Source: Yersinia massiliensis
Lineage (GTDB): Bacteria > Pseudomonadota > Gammaproteobacteria > Enterobacterales > Enterobacteriaceae
NCBI RefSeq assembly: GCF_003048255.1
Contig: NZ_CP028487.1
Coordinates: 4,092,001-4,156,000, forward strand
Direction: 5' to 3'
DNA: 64,000 nucleotides
This document shows positions 31,225 through 39,434 of this stretch, one piece after another (the first letter of the stretch is position 1; each line of letters starts with the position of its first letter). The notes below the pieces were generated by a model, which saw only the letters and a program-made list of their open reading frames with translations, did no database searches and was not told where the DNA came from. The position numbers and the translations under genes are program-made.

Positions 31225-33144
31225 TTAATAACGGCGTTGCCACTCAGCATCACTCAACACTTTTGCTGGGCGATTCATAAAGTGGCGGTAAAAAGCATCA
31301 TAGGCCAACACATTCTTCACGTAACCACGGGTTTCGGAGAAAGGAATACTCTCGATAAATGCCACAGCATCGACCTGCCCCGCACTATTCCCTAGCCACG
31401 TATTGACTCGTGAAGGACCCGCATTATAAGCCGCACTGGATAAGATACGGTTACGGCCGAACTGCTGATAGACCTCTTCCAGATAGCTCGTGCCAATCTC
31501 AATATTCGTCACAGGATCCAGCAATTGGCTGCTATTAACATAGCCACTGATATTATTCAGCTTTACTGTATGCTCGGCGGTGCGCGGCATCACCTGCATC
31601 AGCCCTGCCGCCCCAACAGGCGATTGTGCTTTCGGGTTCCAGGCACTCTCTTGGCGAGCAATGGCCATGGCATAGCTTGGTGTTATCCCTTTACCTTCTG
31701 TTGCCTGACGGAACTCTTTCGGCCACGCTAACGGGAAGCGTTCCTCCAGATGATCCCACAGCTTAGCTACAATTGTGGCCTGAACACTCAGATCTGCCCA
31801 TTTTTGGTTAAAGGCGTAACGCGCTAAAGCTTCCTGCTCCGGCTTACTGCGGCTAGCGACCAAATAACTCCACTCGTTTCGAGCCAAGTTATCCATATTC
31901 CAATACATCAACTCGCGAACACGAGCGATCTCTGGCCGCTGAGCCAAAGAGGCATCCGGTTTAGCCGCAATCTCCACTTTAATCGGATAAGGCACGCCCA
32001 GTTTCTGCGCCGCGACCATAGGATAAAAACCACGTTCTTGCATCAAGCTGCGCAAGATAGCTTCGCCTTCGGCTTTTTTGCCCTGCTCCAATAACAGCGA
32101 GGCACGCCAGTAACGCCACTCATCTTTGTTTTGCGCATCTGCTGGTAAACGCGCCAGCCAGTTCGCTAAACCTTGACGATCGCCACTCCCCAGCGACATA
32201 CGGATACGACGCTCCAGCAGCGGAGTGGAATGACTGCGTAACGTGACTTGATCCCGCCATTTCGCTTGATCGTAAGTGGCATCGGTTCCCATCAGACGCC
32301 AAGCAACAGCCTCTTCCAGCTCCAGCTTCTCGCTATCACTCATTTTTTGCAGTCGTACTAACGTCGGGATCATCGCGCGAGCATTTTCCACATCCTGACG
32401 AGCCAGGCGTGTAAAAGCGATTATCGTGGCTGAACGCGTAAAATCTGTCGGCCCAACAGTCCGTGCGAAGCTTTCAACACTGGCGGGATCGCTTTGCAAT
32501 TTCGCCAAGGCCGTGCCCATCGTTTGGTAATCGGCGGGTAGCTGTTTAAGTAAATAGCTGACCAAACTCGCATTACCCTCTTTTAGGGCCAACTTCATGC
32601 GCGCTAATGTCGCCAATGGCGTTTGATGTCCGGCTTGTTGCCAGACACTGAATAATTTGTCGCAACTGCTCGGTAGCGCCTGACCATTAAGCCAAATTTC
32701 ACTCGCGCCATCCCAAGCAACTTGCTGCTCACCCGTCGCCCATTTGGCATAGTAATAGTTACAGCGCGCCGCAACCGGTTTCGGCGCTGTCGGGCTGAAG
32801 GCCAATAGCCCGCGCCAATCTTCACGACGCGCCAGCTCATTGACAAAGCGGGATGAGAGCGAGCTTGCGGGCGGCAATGTTGGATTCCGGCTGAGGAAAT
32901 CATTCACTTGCGCCGCGCTCACTTGGCTCAGATCTTGAGTTAACTGGCGGTATTCCAGATACGGATACAGTGGATAGTCACGTAACGTGGGCATCAGTTG
33001 CGCCACGGTATCCATCTGATTGCTGTCCCAAGCCAATTTAACTTGCTGATAGCGTTGCCGTTGGGCATCAAGGGAGTCAGCGAATGCCACACCTGAGGTT
33101 GTCACCAGACACACGCCAATCGCCAGATATCGCCACTTTTCCAT
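31225..33144 (-). CDS. slt: Soluble lytic murein transglycosylase
   Basis: 639 aa periplasmic enzyme cleaving peptidoglycan with 1,6-anhydro-MurNAc formation. Signal peptide at residues 1-22 (MEKWRYLAIGVCLVTTSGVAFA), then a long helical superhelix (about 25-450), and the lysozyme-like C-terminal domain with catalytic Glu in AIARQESAWNP followed by SPVGAAGLMQVMP. E. coli Slt70 is 645 aa. ATG with GAGGAAAC upstream. trpR lies downstream on the same strand, as in E. coli. Confidence 0.97.
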   Translation of the reverse strand: MEKWRYLAIGVCLVTTSGVAFADSLDAQRQRYQQVKLAWDSNQMDTVAQLMPTLRDYPLYPYLEYRQLTQDLSQVSAAQVNDFLSRNPTLPPASSLSSRFVNELARREDWRGLLAFSPTAPKPVAARCNYYYAKWATGEQQVAWDGASEIWLNGQALPSSCDKLFSVWQQAGHQTPLATLARMKLALKEGNASLVSYLLKQLPADYQTMGTALAKLQSDPASVESFARTVGPTDFTRSATIIAFTRLARQDVENARAMIPTLVRLQKMSDSEKLELEEAVAWRLMGTDATYDQAKWRDQVTLRSHSTPLLERRIRMSLGSGDRQGLANWLARLPADAQNKDEWRYWRASLLLEQGKKAEGEAILRSLMQERGFYPMVAAQKLGVPYPIKVEIAAKPDASLAQRPEIARVRELMYWNMDNLARNEWSYLVASRSKPEQEALARYAFNQKWADLSVQATIVAKLWDHLEERFPLAWPKEFRQATEGKGITPSYAMAIARQESAWNPKAQSPVGAAGLMQVMPRTAEHTVKLNNISGYVNSSQLLDPVTNIEIGTSYLEEVYQQFGRNRILSSAAYNAGPSRVNTWLGNSAGQVDAVAFIESIPFSETRGYVKNVLAYDAFYRHFMNRPAKVLSDAEWQRRY

Positions 33145-33655
33145 ACTTACTGTTTCCTCACTGGTTGTTGGCTACTGCATTTTACTTACCGCAACTTCTG
33201 ATTAGCATAGTCATTATAAGTTCCGGCGATGGGATATCTTAACTAAGAGTTTCACTTGATAGCCAGTGATTACACATACTAATGGATATGTAGGATTAAT
33301 CTTCATAGGTAATGACTTAATGAGGTAGAACATTCTCTGCTGGATAGACGATACACAGAGTTTTAGGAAGGAAATTTCCGAAAATAACAATAGCCGAATC
33401 GCCTAGTATTCAATAAGTTAAATTTAGCTTATTGCCAAATATTTCTTTATTATTATCTCAGATCAAAGCACTATTATGATAAAAATCTACTATCCTTGCT
33501 TAATATCACTATGCTGTTGTAAATCTTTCATTTATACCCGAAGCCATTGGCGTTATTAACGTTTGGCATGGTCGAAGGTGAAGGGTAATATCATTTAGTA
33601 AATATATGCAAACGTAGAGATTATAGATTTACTCATTTTTAAGAAGGTTCTTTCA
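33145..33655. promoter_or_regulatory. slt / P-type ATPase divergent intergenic region
   Basis: 511 bp, AT-rich, no plausible gene. It must carry the slt promoter (minus) and the ATPase promoter (plus). A short stretch at about 33535-33600 (ATACCCGAAGCCATTGGCG ... GAAGGGTAATA) has imperfectly complementary ends and resembles the ends of enterobacterial intergenic repeats, but is too degenerate to assign. Confidence 0.4.
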
Positions 33656-36376
33656 ATGCAAAACTCATCTGACCATAAATCGGCCTCACCGCCCCCAGAA
33701 GGCAAGGCTTGGTATCAACTGACGACGGAAGAATCTTTGCAGCAGCTTAATAGCCGCGAAGAAGGGTTAAGCCAAAAAGAGGCGGAAGAGCGCCTTAAGC
33801 AGTACGGCCCTAATGCACTCCCCGCCAAAAAAAGTAAGCACCCCCTGCTGCAGTTCTTAGGCCATTTTAATGATGTCCTGATTTATATTTTGTTAGCAGC
33901 GGCATTGGTCAAAGGTTTGATGGGCCATTCCGTTGACACCATCATTATCCTTTGCGTCGCCGTCATTAATGCCTTAATTGGTTACGTTCAAGAAAACAAA
34001 GCCGAAAGATCGCTGAAAAGCATACAAAATATGCTATCCAGTAAAGCTGTGGTTATCCGTGATGGCAATGCACAAACCATTGACGCACAGAATCTCGTAC
34101 CGGGTGATATCGTTACGCTGAAACCAGGGGATAAAATTCCTGCAGACCTTCGGCTACTTGAAGCCCACAATCTCCAGATTGAAGAAGCTATTTTGACCGG
34201 TGAATCCACCGTGGTTGAGAAGCAAATCGGGGTGATTGAGAACGAATCTGTTATTGGTGATCGCAAAAACCTGCTGTTCTCTGGCACCACCATCAGTGCG
34301 GGTACGGCGAAAGGCGTCGTCATCGCCAGTGGCGGTAATACCGAGCTGGGTCATATCAACCAGATGATGTCAGAGGTTGAAGCCGTTCGTACCCCCCTGT
34401 TGCAACAGATGGACCGCTTGGGCAAAGCTATTTTCATCCTGATTTTAGTGATGATGGCATTCCTGTTCGTCTTTGCCTTTATCCTGCGTGACCTGCCGGT
34501 TGATGAGTTATTGCTGGCGTTAATCAGCTTGGCCGTGGCCTCAGTACCGGAAGGTTTACCGGCGATTATTTCGATCATCCTGTCCCTTGGTGTGCAAGCG
34601 ATGGCGCGCAACCGCGCGATTATTCGTAAGCTACCGACAGTAGAAACGTTAGGGGCGATGACCGTCGTCTGTTCCGATAAAACCGGCACACTGACGATGA
34701 ACGAAATGACCGTCAAAGCCGTCATTCTGGCTGACAGCTGCTATAAGGTCACCGGTGAAAGTTACGAGCCAGTCGGGAATATCTATCCAGAGGGCAGCGA
34801 TCAACAAGCTGTACTGGCCGGGCCGTTAAAAACCTTTATCACTGCGGCCAACTTGTGTAATGACAGTCAGATTCAAAAGAACGACCAAGGCCATTGGACG
34901 ATTGTGGGTGGTCCAACCGAAGGCGCATTAAAAGTCTTGGCGGCTAAATCAGGGATTGAACTGGGTCAGGTAACGCAACACGGTAAAATTCCTTTCGATT
35001 CGGCTTATAAGTACATGGCCACCAGCCACCAAGTTGAGTCTGAAAGCTGTATCTTCCTGACTGGCGCACCAGACGTGCTGTTCACATTCTGCCAGCAAGA
35101 GCTGACGGAGCATGGCGTCGTGCCATTCCGCCGCGATTACTGGGACGCAGAGATGACGCGCTACAGCAAACAAGGTTTGCGTATGCTGGCTGCGGCCTAC
35201 CGCCCAACCGAGCAGCCTCTTAGCGAATTGGACCACAGCGATATCCAGCAAGGCATGATCTTTGTCGGTATCGCCGGCATGATGGATCCACCGCGTCCTG
35301 AAGCCATTGATGCGATTGCAACCTGCCAACAGGCTGGTATTCGCGTGAAAATGATCACCGGTGACCATCAGGAAACCGCGATGGCGATTGGTGCGATGCT
35401 CGGCATAGGCAATGGGAAAGACTCCATTACCGGTGGTCAGCTAGAGCACATGGATGATAAGGAACTGGCAGAAGCCGCAGTTCGTTATGATATCTTCGCC
35501 CGTACCAGCCCTGAGCATAAGTTGCGCTTGGTTAAAGCCTTGCAAGAGAAAGGCGAAATCGTGGGGATGACAGGCGATGGCGTTAACGATGCACCGGCAC
35601 TGAAACAAGCCGATGTGGGTATTGCCATGGGTATCAAGGGGACTGAAGTCACAAAAGAAGCTGCCGATATGGTGCTGTCTGATGACAACTTCGCCACTAT
35701 TGCTCATGCCGTTGAAGAAGGGCGTCGTGTTTACGATAACCTGAAGAAAACGATTCTGTTTGTATTGCCAACCAACTTGGCGCAAGGGCTATTAATTATC
35801 TTTGCGATTTTGGTCGGTGCGGTGATCCCACTGACGCCACTGCAAATCCTCTGGATAAACATGGCAACCTCCACCACGCTCTCGTTTGGTTTGGCTTTCG
35901 AACCGTCAGAACGTGGCATTATGCGTCGTAATCCACGTGACCCGTCTAAACACGTGTTAGACGGCCATGCTATCTGGCGCATCGCATTTGTCGGTACCTT
36001 GATTGCTTGTAGTGCTTTTGCCTTGGAAGCCTATATGGAACCTCGCGGCTACAGCACCGAGTTTATCCGTACCGTAATAATGCAGACCTTGGTGACCGCA
36101 CAGTGGATTTACATGTTTAACTGCCGCGTGATGGACCGCTTCCCGTTGAACAAAGAAATCTTCGTCAACAAAGGGTTGTGGTTAGTCTCTGGCGTTCTGA
36201 TCCTGTTGCAGCTCGCGATTATTTATCTGCCATTTATGAATACCGCGTTCGGTACTGAGCCATTACCGGCTTATTACTGGGGCGTGACATTGCTGGTTTC
36301 TATCGCGATATTTATCATCGTAGAAATCGAAAAATGGATTATTGCGCGTTTTAAAGGCACATCAAACGCCGCTTAA
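33656..36376 (+). CDS. P-type cation-transporting ATPase (P2, Ca2+/cation type)
   Basis: 906 aa. Order: N-terminal cation-ATPase domain (about 17-85), two membrane helices, actuator domain with LTGES near residue 180, M4 with SVPEGLPAI, the phosphorylation motif CSDKTGT with Asp341, the nucleotide-binding domain, MTGDGVNDAPALK, then six C-terminal helices. The M4 PEGLP motif is that of P2A calcium pumps. M6 reads WINMATSTTLSFGLAFEP: the Asp that follows Asn-x-x-Thr in SERCA is Ser here, so ion specificity cannot be assumed. ATG preceded by AAGAAGGTTC. Monocistronic with a strong terminator. Not present at this site in E. coli. Confidence 0.9.
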   Translation: MQNSSDHKSASPPPEGKAWYQLTTEESLQQLNSREEGLSQKEAEERLKQYGPNALPAKKSKHPLLQFLGHFNDVLIYILLAAALVKGLMGHSVDTIIILCVAVINALIGYVQENKAERSLKSIQNMLSSKAVVIRDGNAQTIDAQNLVPGDIVTLKPGDKIPADLRLLEAHNLQIEEAILTGESTVVEKQIGVIENESVIGDRKNLLFSGTTISAGTAKGVVIASGGNTELGHINQMMSEVEAVRTPLLQQMDRLGKAIFILILVMMAFLFVFAFILRDLPVDELLLALISLAVASVPEGLPAIISIILSLGVQAMARNRAIIRKLPTVETLGAMTVVCSDKTGTLTMNEMTVKAVILADSCYKVTGESYEPVGNIYPEGSDQQAVLAGPLKTFITAANLCNDSQIQKNDQGHWTIVGGPTEGALKVLAAKSGIELGQVTQHGKIPFDSAYKYMATSHQVESESCIFLTGAPDVLFTFCQQELTEHGVVPFRRDYWDAEMTRYSKQGLRMLAAAYRPTEQPLSELDHSDIQQGMIFVGIAGMMDPPRPEAIDAIATCQQAGIRVKMITGDHQETAMAIGAMLGIGNGKDSITGGQLEHMDDKELAEAAVRYDIFARTSPEHKLRLVKALQEKGEIVGMTGDGVNDAPALKQADVGIAMGIKGTEVTKEAADMVLSDDNFATIAHAVEEGRRVYDNLKKTILFVLPTNLAQGLLIIFAILVGAVIPLTPLQILWINMATSTTLSFGLAFEPSERGIMRRNPRDPSKHVLDGHAIWRIAFVGTLIACSAFALEAYMEPRGYSTEFIRTVIMQTLVTAQWIYMFNCRVMDRFPLNKEIFVNKGLWLVSGVLILLQLAIIYLPFMNTAFGTEPLPAYYWGVTLLVSIAIFIIVEIEKWIIARFKGTSNAA

Positions 36377-36393
36377 TTTTATCGACGACCATC

Positions 36394-36423
36394 AAGCCCG
36401 GCTAATTTAGTCGGGCTTTTTTT
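36394..36423 (+). terminator. Terminator of the P-type ATPase gene
   Basis: AAGCCCG and CGGGCTT around GCTAATTTAGT are followed by a run of T residues, 18 bases after the stop. Confidence 0.9.
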
Positions 36424-36577
36424 ATGAATATAAAATAGCATTTAAGATTAATCGCAGATTGGCGATATTATGACTATGATTGCAATAATCAAAGTTTATA
36501 GTAGAGATAATGTAGGCTGAAATTTCCATCGACTGCAATTTACACGTGAACCTTGCCGCCCTACAGGAAGCGCAGAA

Positions 36578-37207
36578 ATGAACACTGCAACTTGCGCATT
36601 TAGCGGCGTCAGTAATGATAAGCGCTATTGTCCGCTCAAACCGATCACGCTAGGGCGAGTCTGGCGGATCTGTGTCTCTATTTTCTTTCTTCTCTCGCTC
36701 CTATTTATCGCATGGCCGTTAATGGCGGCAAATAAGCTGGGTGAGGAACGCATACAAAATCGCAGTGATAACGCGGCCAAAATGGTGCTGGGTATCATCA
36801 GCTATACGCGTTGGCCAGTACCGCCGACAGTGATTCGTTTATGTGTAGTCCCTCAAACGGATTACGCAGAAATGTTATTTAATCCGGCTTTAATGCAAAC
36901 CGCCCATCCGATTAAGACTGTGCATTATCCCCAGATAGATGCCTCGATTGCGGCCAATTGTGATGTGATTTATTTAGGACGCATTGAGGCACAAAAACGC
37001 CAAGAACTGGCCATTTTACTCACAGGGTACCCCGTGCTAACCATCAGTGAGGATTATGACGAATGCACCGTGGGCAGTGCATTTTGTTTACTGCTGGAAG
37101 ATAAGCAAGCCTCTTTCAAAGTTAATATGGATGCATTAGCACGCGGTGGGGTCCGTGTTCACCCCAGTGTGTTGCAACTTGCCCGTAAAAAGGCTGACGC
37201 ATTATGA
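36578..37207 (+). CDS. hmsC: Periplasmic regulator of diguanylate cyclase, YfiR/HmsC type
   Basis: 209 aa. A long basic N-region followed by a hydrophobic stretch (about 28-50, ICVSIFFLLSLLFIAWPLMA) gives a signal sequence with cleavage near AA-NKL. The mature part is the YfiR (DUF4154) fold: KMVLGIISYTRWPVPP at the start, a central ANCDVIYLGR strand and GGVRVHPSVL at the end. YfiR/HmsC proteins bind the periplasmic part of the adjacent cyclase and repress it. In Y. pestis HmsC restrains HmsD and hence biofilm. ATG preceded by AGGAAGCGCAGAA. Its stop overlaps the hmsD start (ATGA). The symbol is assigned from the gene trio and genus. Confidence 0.85.
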   Translation: MNTATCAFSGVSNDKRYCPLKPITLGRVWRICVSIFFLLSLLFIAWPLMAANKLGEERIQNRSDNAAKMVLGIISYTRWPVPPTVIRLCVVPQTDYAEMLFNPALMQTAHPIKTVHYPQIDASIAANCDVIYLGRIEAQKRQELAILLTGYPVLTISEDYDECTVGSAFCLLLEDKQASFKVNMDALARGGVRVHPSVLQLARKKADAL

Positions 37208-38499
37208 GTTCAATCAAAAATAAGTCTGCTGGTCAGGCTAAACATCACAATGCCCCCACTAATCTCCCCACGTTGGGACGAGTTCTGGGACGAATACATC
37301 TGATTGTGGCGCTCGTCTCAGTGGTAACAGCGGGTATCTGCCTGACACTGGCAGCACTGTTAGCATTACGGGTTTATGTCGATCATAACCTGCACTTAGT
37401 GGCTCGCTCGATTAGCTATACCACTGAAGCTGCGGTGGTGTTTGGCGACAGCATGGCTGCTAACGAAGCCCTAGCGCTCATTGCTGCTAATGAAGAAGTG
37501 GACAATGTGAAAATTTTGGATGTAAATGGCCGAGAGCTAGCCAGTTGGACAAAGCCTGATACTAGTCCGATGCACTATTTGGAACAACAAGTTGCCCGCT
37601 GTACACTACCTGACCCCGTTGTTCTTCCCATTATTCATGACGGCAATGAAATCGGTACCGTCGTGATTGCCGGTCATGGCAGTAACCTGCTACGTTTTCT
37701 ACTGCAAGGAATGGCGGGCCTACTTTTATGCTTAGTGCTCACGACAGCGGTCGCATTAGTGTTGTCACGGCGCATGCTATCTGGTGTTATCGGCTCACTA
37801 AACCAAATTACCAAAGTCGCTCATAATGTTAGCCGCCATCGCAGCTTTGGCCAACGAGTTCCTTCGGCCAAAACAGCAGAGCTCAATGCGCTAAGCGATG
37901 ACTTCAATGAATTGCTAGGGGAGCTGGAAGTTTGGCAGGCTCACCTCACGCAAGAAAATGACTCACTGGCACATCGAGCGGCACACGATAGCCTTACCGG
38001 TTTGGCAAACCGCGCCTTTTTTGAAGGCCGCTTAAGTCGCACGCTGGGCGATTGTGAACCTGGTGAACATGCTGCGGTTTTATTCCTTGATGGTGATCGC
38101 TTCAAAGAAATCAATGATAACTATGGTCATGCGGCGGGAGATGTGGTGCTGACCACCATTGCTGACCGTATTCGTGCCTTATTACGGGAAAGCGATTTAG
38201 TCGCCCGCCTAGGTGGTGATGAGTTCGCCGTGTTGCTGGCCCCTATTCATAACATTAAAGACGTTTCGATCATTGCCAGCGATATTCATGAAAGTATGAG
38301 CCAACCCATTATGTTAGCGGATGGATGCGAAATTACGATGTCGCTGAGTATTGGGATCGCGATTTATCCTGACCATGCCCAAACACCTGAAGCGTTGTTA
38401 CAACGGGCAGATGAGGCGATGTATCAAGCCAAGAAAAACTTCCAGTCCGGAGGGAGTATGATTGCTCAACCATCGGACGATCCTCTTACAGAAATTTAG
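37204..38499 (+). CDS. hmsD: Membrane diguanylate cyclase, YfiN/HmsD type
   Basis: 431 aa. TM1 at about 29-60, a periplasmic CHASE8-type region (60-160), TM2 at about 163-190, a HAMP region to about 245, then a GGDEF domain. The active site GGDEF is at residues 337-341. An RxxD inhibitory site (Arg328-Asp331) lies exactly five residues before it, so product inhibition by c-di-GMP is likely. The domain ends with the usual RADEAMYQAKK. There is no EAL domain. Overlaps hmsC by four bases, implying coupled synthesis with its repressor. Family knowledge: activated when HmsC is titrated by the outer-membrane partner. Confidence 0.9.
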   Translation: MSSIKNKSAGQAKHHNAPTNLPTLGRVLGRIHLIVALVSVVTAGICLTLAALLALRVYVDHNLHLVARSISYTTEAAVVFGDSMAANEALALIAANEEVDNVKILDVNGRELASWTKPDTSPMHYLEQQVARCTLPDPVVLPIIHDGNEIGTVVIAGHGSNLLRFLLQGMAGLLLCLVLTTAVALVLSRRMLSGVIGSLNQITKVAHNVSRHRSFGQRVPSAKTAELNALSDDFNELLGELEVWQAHLTQENDSLAHRAAHDSLTGLANRAFFEGRLSRTLGDCEPGEHAAVLFLDGDRFKEINDNYGHAAGDVVLTTIADRIRALLRESDLVARLGGDEFAVLLAPIHNIKDVSIIASDIHESMSQPIMLADGCEITMSLSIGIAIYPDHAQTPEALLQRADEAMYQAKKNFQSGGSMIAQPSDDPLTEI

Positions 38500-38509
38500 G
38501 GTAGGTGAC

Positions 38510-39016
38510 ATGCAAAGATTGAAAAATCAGCCTTTGATTAGCCGTATCTGGTTTAGTTTTTTCGCTCTCAGTTTATTGGTTTTGGCAGGGTGCCAAGCTC
38601 CCCGTACCGGTTTGACGGCTGAGCAGATTGCCGCATTACAAGCTCAGGGGTTTAAGTTAACCGATAACGGCTGGGAGTTTGGCATGGCGAATAAAGTGCT
38701 ATTCGATAGCGATATTAAGCAACTTAATCCGGCCGGTGTTCAGACAGTACAAAATATTGGTAAGGCGTTAGTGGCCGTGGACATTACTCATTTGCGGGTT
38801 GATGGTCATACCGATGCCATTGGTGAAGATAATTATAATCAACAATTGTCTTATCAGCGTGCCGCCGCTGTCGCCGATTCGCTGGCAGCCGTTGGTATTC
38901 CCAGAGCAAATATTGACGTGCGGGGTAGAGGGAAGCTTGAACCCGTCGCCGATAACCGTACCGCGAAAGGCCGAGCAGAGAATCGCCGTGTCGCCATGAT
39001 AGTCACCGCACCTTAG
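38510..39016 (+). CDS. hmsE: OmpA-family outer-membrane lipoprotein, YfiB/HmsE type
   Basis: 168 aa from ATG 38510; GGGTAGGTGAC upstream decides this start, since the frame opens earlier only by a TTG inside hmsD. Lipoprotein signal with lipobox LVLAGC, Cys near residue 27. The C-terminal OmpA/Pal peptidoglycan-binding domain shows as VDGHTDAIGEDNYNQQLSYQ and GRGKLEPVADN...GRAENRRV. YfiB/HmsE sequesters the periplasmic repressor HmsC at the cell wall, freeing the cyclase. Third gene of the operon, 10 bases after hmsD. Confidence 0.88.
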   Translation: MQRLKNQPLISRIWFSFFALSLLVLAGCQAPRTGLTAEQIAALQAQGFKLTDNGWEFGMANKVLFDSDIKQLNPAGVQTVQNIGKALVAVDITHLRVDGHTDAIGEDNYNQQLSYQRAAAVADSLAAVGIPRANIDVRGRGKLEPVADNRTAKGRAENRRVAMIVTAP

Positions 39017-39434
39017 TTTTTTGCCGCAGCAAACGAAATCATCCCGATGAGCTGACACTAGTCAGTGATTCGGGTTATCGAGTGCAGCTAACAACGCTGT
39101 GGCGGCAAACACGAAGGGTCCCCAAAGTCATTGCTGTCACAGCTAGGCAGCAAACGAAATCATCCCGATGAGCTGACACTAGTCAGTGATTCGGGTTATT
39201 GAGTGCAGCTAACAACGCTATGGCGGCAAACACGAAGGGTCCCCAAAGTCATTGCTGTCACAGCTAGGCAGCAAACGAAATCATCCCGATGAGCTGACAC
39301 TAGTCAGTGATTCGGGTTATTGAGTGCAGCTAACAACGCTATGGCGGCAAGGACGAAGGGGAAGCTGGGAACTCCAACCAAAACGGGCTACACTCCGCAC
39401 CAGACATCACTAATAAAAGAGAGGCAGACGCAAC
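39017..39434. other. hmsE-ettA intergenic region
   Basis: 418 bp, mostly the tandem repeat at 39026-39361. The remaining 70 bases hold the ettA ribosome site (AAGAGAGGCAG) and presumably its promoter. No clear hmsE terminator other than the repeat hairpins. Confidence 0.5.
39026..39361. repeat. 121-bp direct tandem repeat, 2.8 copies
   Basis: Units begin at 39026, 39147 and 39268, each starting GCAGCAAACGAAATCATCCC. Units 1 and 2 differ at two positions; unit 3 shares both unit-2 variants and diverges after about 94 bases. Each unit has an inverted repeat (CCCGA..CTGAC / GTCAG..TCGGG; first copy 39043-39074) and the tail GAAGGG. No open frame runs through it. A diverged copy lies at 54722-54807. 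The array fills the gap between hmsE and ettA and is not a CRISPR, since there are no spacers. Confidence 0.92.

Noticed and set aside
38462..38509. Upstream TTG start extending hmsE into hmsD
   Set aside because: No ribosome site and it would place 16 extra residues before the lipoprotein signal; ATG 38510 with GGGTAGGTGAC is better.
39043..39074. Possible hammerhead-type ribozyme (CGATGAG-like core)
   Set aside because: The required CUGAUGA and GAAA core elements and three-stem layout are not present; it is a simple two-segment hairpin.
39026..39361. Possible CRISPR array
   Set aside because: The units are 121 bp, directly abutting, and have no variable spacers or cas genes.
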